From Kryptolebias marmoratus (Eukaryota; Chordata; Actinopteri; Cyprinodontiformes; Rivulidae): a stretch of 64,000 nt of DNA. The stretch spans positions 9,611,727-9,675,726 of the forward strand of contig NC_051450.1 in the NCBI RefSeq assembly GCF_001649575.2. Reading direction: 5' to 3'. Shown here in pieces: positions 62,437 to 64,000 of the stretch. Both the position numbers and the translations under genes were made by a program. Below the pieces are notes generated by a model. The model was not told the DNA's origin. It made no database searches and saw nothing but the letters and a program-made list of their open reading frames with translations. Each line of letters starts with the position of its first letter. Within the stretch, counting starts at the first letter, position 1.

Positions 62437-62715
62437 GCGGCTGTAGATCAGTGGTTCCACCAGTATACAGCCACATGTCGAAGTGTCTCTAGGCAAGACG
62501 CTGAACCCCTCATTGTCTCCAGTGTGCCATCAGCATATGAAGGTCATCGAAAACACTGACTAGACTCGATAAAATTATTTATTCAGATTAGCTTTTTAGT
62601 GTGGTATAAACGCATGTGGATGGGTAAATGAGGGCACAGATTGTATTGTAAAGTTCTTTGAGTTGCCTGGTTAGCTAGAAAGGCACAGTGTAAGTACGGT
62701 ACATTTACCATTTAG
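62437..62715 (+). mobile_element. tRNA-derived SINE, internally deleted
   Basis: 'gcggctgtagatcagtggtt' matches the A-box head of a common fish SINE. The B-box region is missing, but 'acatgtcgaagtgtctctag', 'gcaagacgctgaacccc' and 'attgtaaagttctttgagtt' follow in order. Confidence 0.65.
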
Positions 62716-62881
62716 TGTACCTCAAGGTTCAATTATTGGTCAAATATTATTTATTATTTTTTATGTTTTGGCTTGTACATCATTAAAAACTAACACACAA
62801 CAACAACAAAACCCACAAGGTACACTATCATAATGTTAATGCAGATTATTTACAGATGTACATTTCATTATCCTCTGATGC

Positions 62882-62976
<95 letters not shown>

Positions 62977-63565
62977 CGATCCTTTACACATGTGTGTATG
63001 TCTTGGTGTAATATTAGACAGTAATCTAAAATCTCAAAGTCACAACAATTGTATTACAAAATTGGCTTTTTATCATCTGAGAAATATTTGAAAAATTAAG
63101 AAGTTTGTGTCAAAATCGACTGAAATATTATTCATGCTTTCATAGCAAACAGTTTGGATTATTGTAATGTCCTTTTTACAAGCCTCCGAAAATGTGCTGT
63201 ACACAGACCACAACTAAATCAAAATGCAAAACTCTCATATGTATGAGAAAAATTGAACGTTACACCTGTTCCAAGACCTCTACTAACCCATTGAAAGCAG
63301 AATCACTTTTATAATCATATTACTTACTATATTAGAACTTTTATGAATCTGCTGTTATTACTGTGTGAGTGTTGAATATGTCAATAAGTCTGCATACCGT
63401 ATGTCTGTATAAATGTCTATTAAATTCAAATTCCTTGCTGGATGTTTGTTGTGTGCATGTACACTTTTGTGTATTTTCAAAGTGTATTATTGTTCTTCAT
63501 GGAAAACATCAAAGTTGCTATGCATAAAACATGGTATACAAATAAAGTTTGATTTGATTTGACAT
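62716..63565 (+). pseudogene. Decayed L2-like LINE reverse transcriptase and 3' end
   Basis: 62718-62750 reads VPQGSIIGQIL (the GVPQGSVLGPLLF motif of L2-type reverse transcriptases). 62828-62875 reads YHNVNADYLQMYISLS, where the catalytic YADD box has decayed to NADY. 63001-63090 reads LGVILDSNLKSQSHN and then LAFYHLRNI. The end at 63536-63562 is 'tacaaataaagtttgatttg', an L2-style tail. A (GATA)n tract at 62882-62976 splits the reverse transcriptase region. Frameshifts and stops show it is inactive. Confidence 0.75.
62882..62976 (+). repeat. (GATA)n microsatellite
   Basis: About 95 bases of GATA, inside the L2-like remnant. Confidence 0.98.
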
Positions 63566-63854
63566 CACAATAAGTGTATATCAACTAGCATCTTTTTTGT
63601 AATGTAAAACTATGCTTTGTTTCAAAGCTCCTTAGTCAATCATCAAATGTCAAACAGTAGGAAAAATTGTTTTGGTTTCTCTTCCCCTGAGTTTTAAGGG
63701 ACTTTGTGGTTCAATAGTATTTAATTGTATTATGTGTCCATGAAAGCAAGCAAAACAGAGAGGTTCAGAACTGGTAAATGTTGAAGTGAAAGTACTCCAT
63801 ATGTATTTAAGAATTACAATTCCTTTGTGGCCACTTCAGGCATTGTAAAAGTGG

Positions 63855-64000
63855 TTAGATTGAGGGCTGCCCAGTTGGCCTCACAGCAAAAAGATTTGAA
63901 AATTTTTTAGCTGTGGCTTTTCTGTAGTATGTTCTGCCCCTGTGTGTTTGTGCGAGTGGAAAACATGCATGCACCCATACAGAAAATGGGTGACTAAAAA
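63855..64000 (+). mobile_element. Degraded SINE-like element at the right edge
   Basis: 'gggctgcccagttggcctca', 'cagcaaaaag', 'gttctgcccctgtgtgtttg' and 'aaacatgcatgcac' track the family at 19983-20350 with many changes. It may continue past the window. Confidence 0.45.

Larger units (their letters stand above)
45715..64000 (+). other. cdh12: Intron following the first cdh12 coding exon (continues past the window)
   Basis: No second cadherin exon (LHSD… to the DINDN calcium-binding motif) was recognised in 18.3 kb downstream, so the intron is at least that long. Long early introns are usual for type II cadherin genes. Repeats inside it are listed separately. Confidence 0.7.

Overview
This window looks like intronic and gene-flanking DNA from a ray-finned (teleost, probably percomorph) fish. 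It is AT-rich, has no dense coding, and carries a typical fish repeat load: Tc1-like transposon fossils, L2/Rex-type LINE 3' ends, tRNA-derived SINEs, TTAA-flanked MITEs, and long (TA)n, (GATA)n and (CT)n tracts. I see no bacterial, viral, CRISPR or operon-like content. The species call is inference from repeat style, not from a search.

The only protein-coding sequence I can support is one exon at 45288-45714 on the + strand. It has a pyrimidine-rich splice acceptor, 178 bases of 5'UTR, an ATG at 45466, 83 codons and a clean phase-0 donor. The codons give a signal peptide, a short basic pro-region, a furin site (RVKR) and the mature N-terminus [13 protein letters not shown]. That is the first coding exon of a type II classical cadherin. 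The start (MLTRNC...) and the FQRVKR junction fit cadherin-12 (cdh12) best. The rest of the gene lies beyond the right edge, so 45715-64000 is intron 1 of the coding part. 1-45287 is 5' intron and/or upstream DNA; I could not recognise a 5' non-coding exon or a promoter in it.

Left part (1-18 kb): a decayed non-LTR retrotransposon fragment, a SINE, two TTAA-flanked MITEs, Tc1-like remnants, several units of a high-copy repeat family (called here the 'AB' repeat), a recent 135-bp tandem duplication, and a Tc1-like fossil at 17-18.3 kb with a GATA-rich block nested in it. Middle (18-45 kb): more AB units, an acidic coding fossil at 23.1 kb, an AGCTA-type imperfect tandem repeat split by a LINE tail, a TTAA-flanked 953-bp element, two further pieces of the same retrotransposon (one spanning a 362-base assembly gap), and several low-repeat stretches that may be conserved regulatory DNA. 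Right part (45.7-64 kb): the cadherin exon, repeat-poor intron, a 5'-truncated LINE with a 13-bp target-site duplication, a small MITE, a transposon fossil, and at the far right a SINE, an L2-like LINE and a degraded SINE.

I found no new multi-gene system. The most interesting items are structural: nested and shared repeat modules, a gap-free 115-bp duplicate of unknown origin, repeated coupling of (TA)n tracts to one retrotransposon family, and candidate enhancer-like blocks around the cadherin exon.
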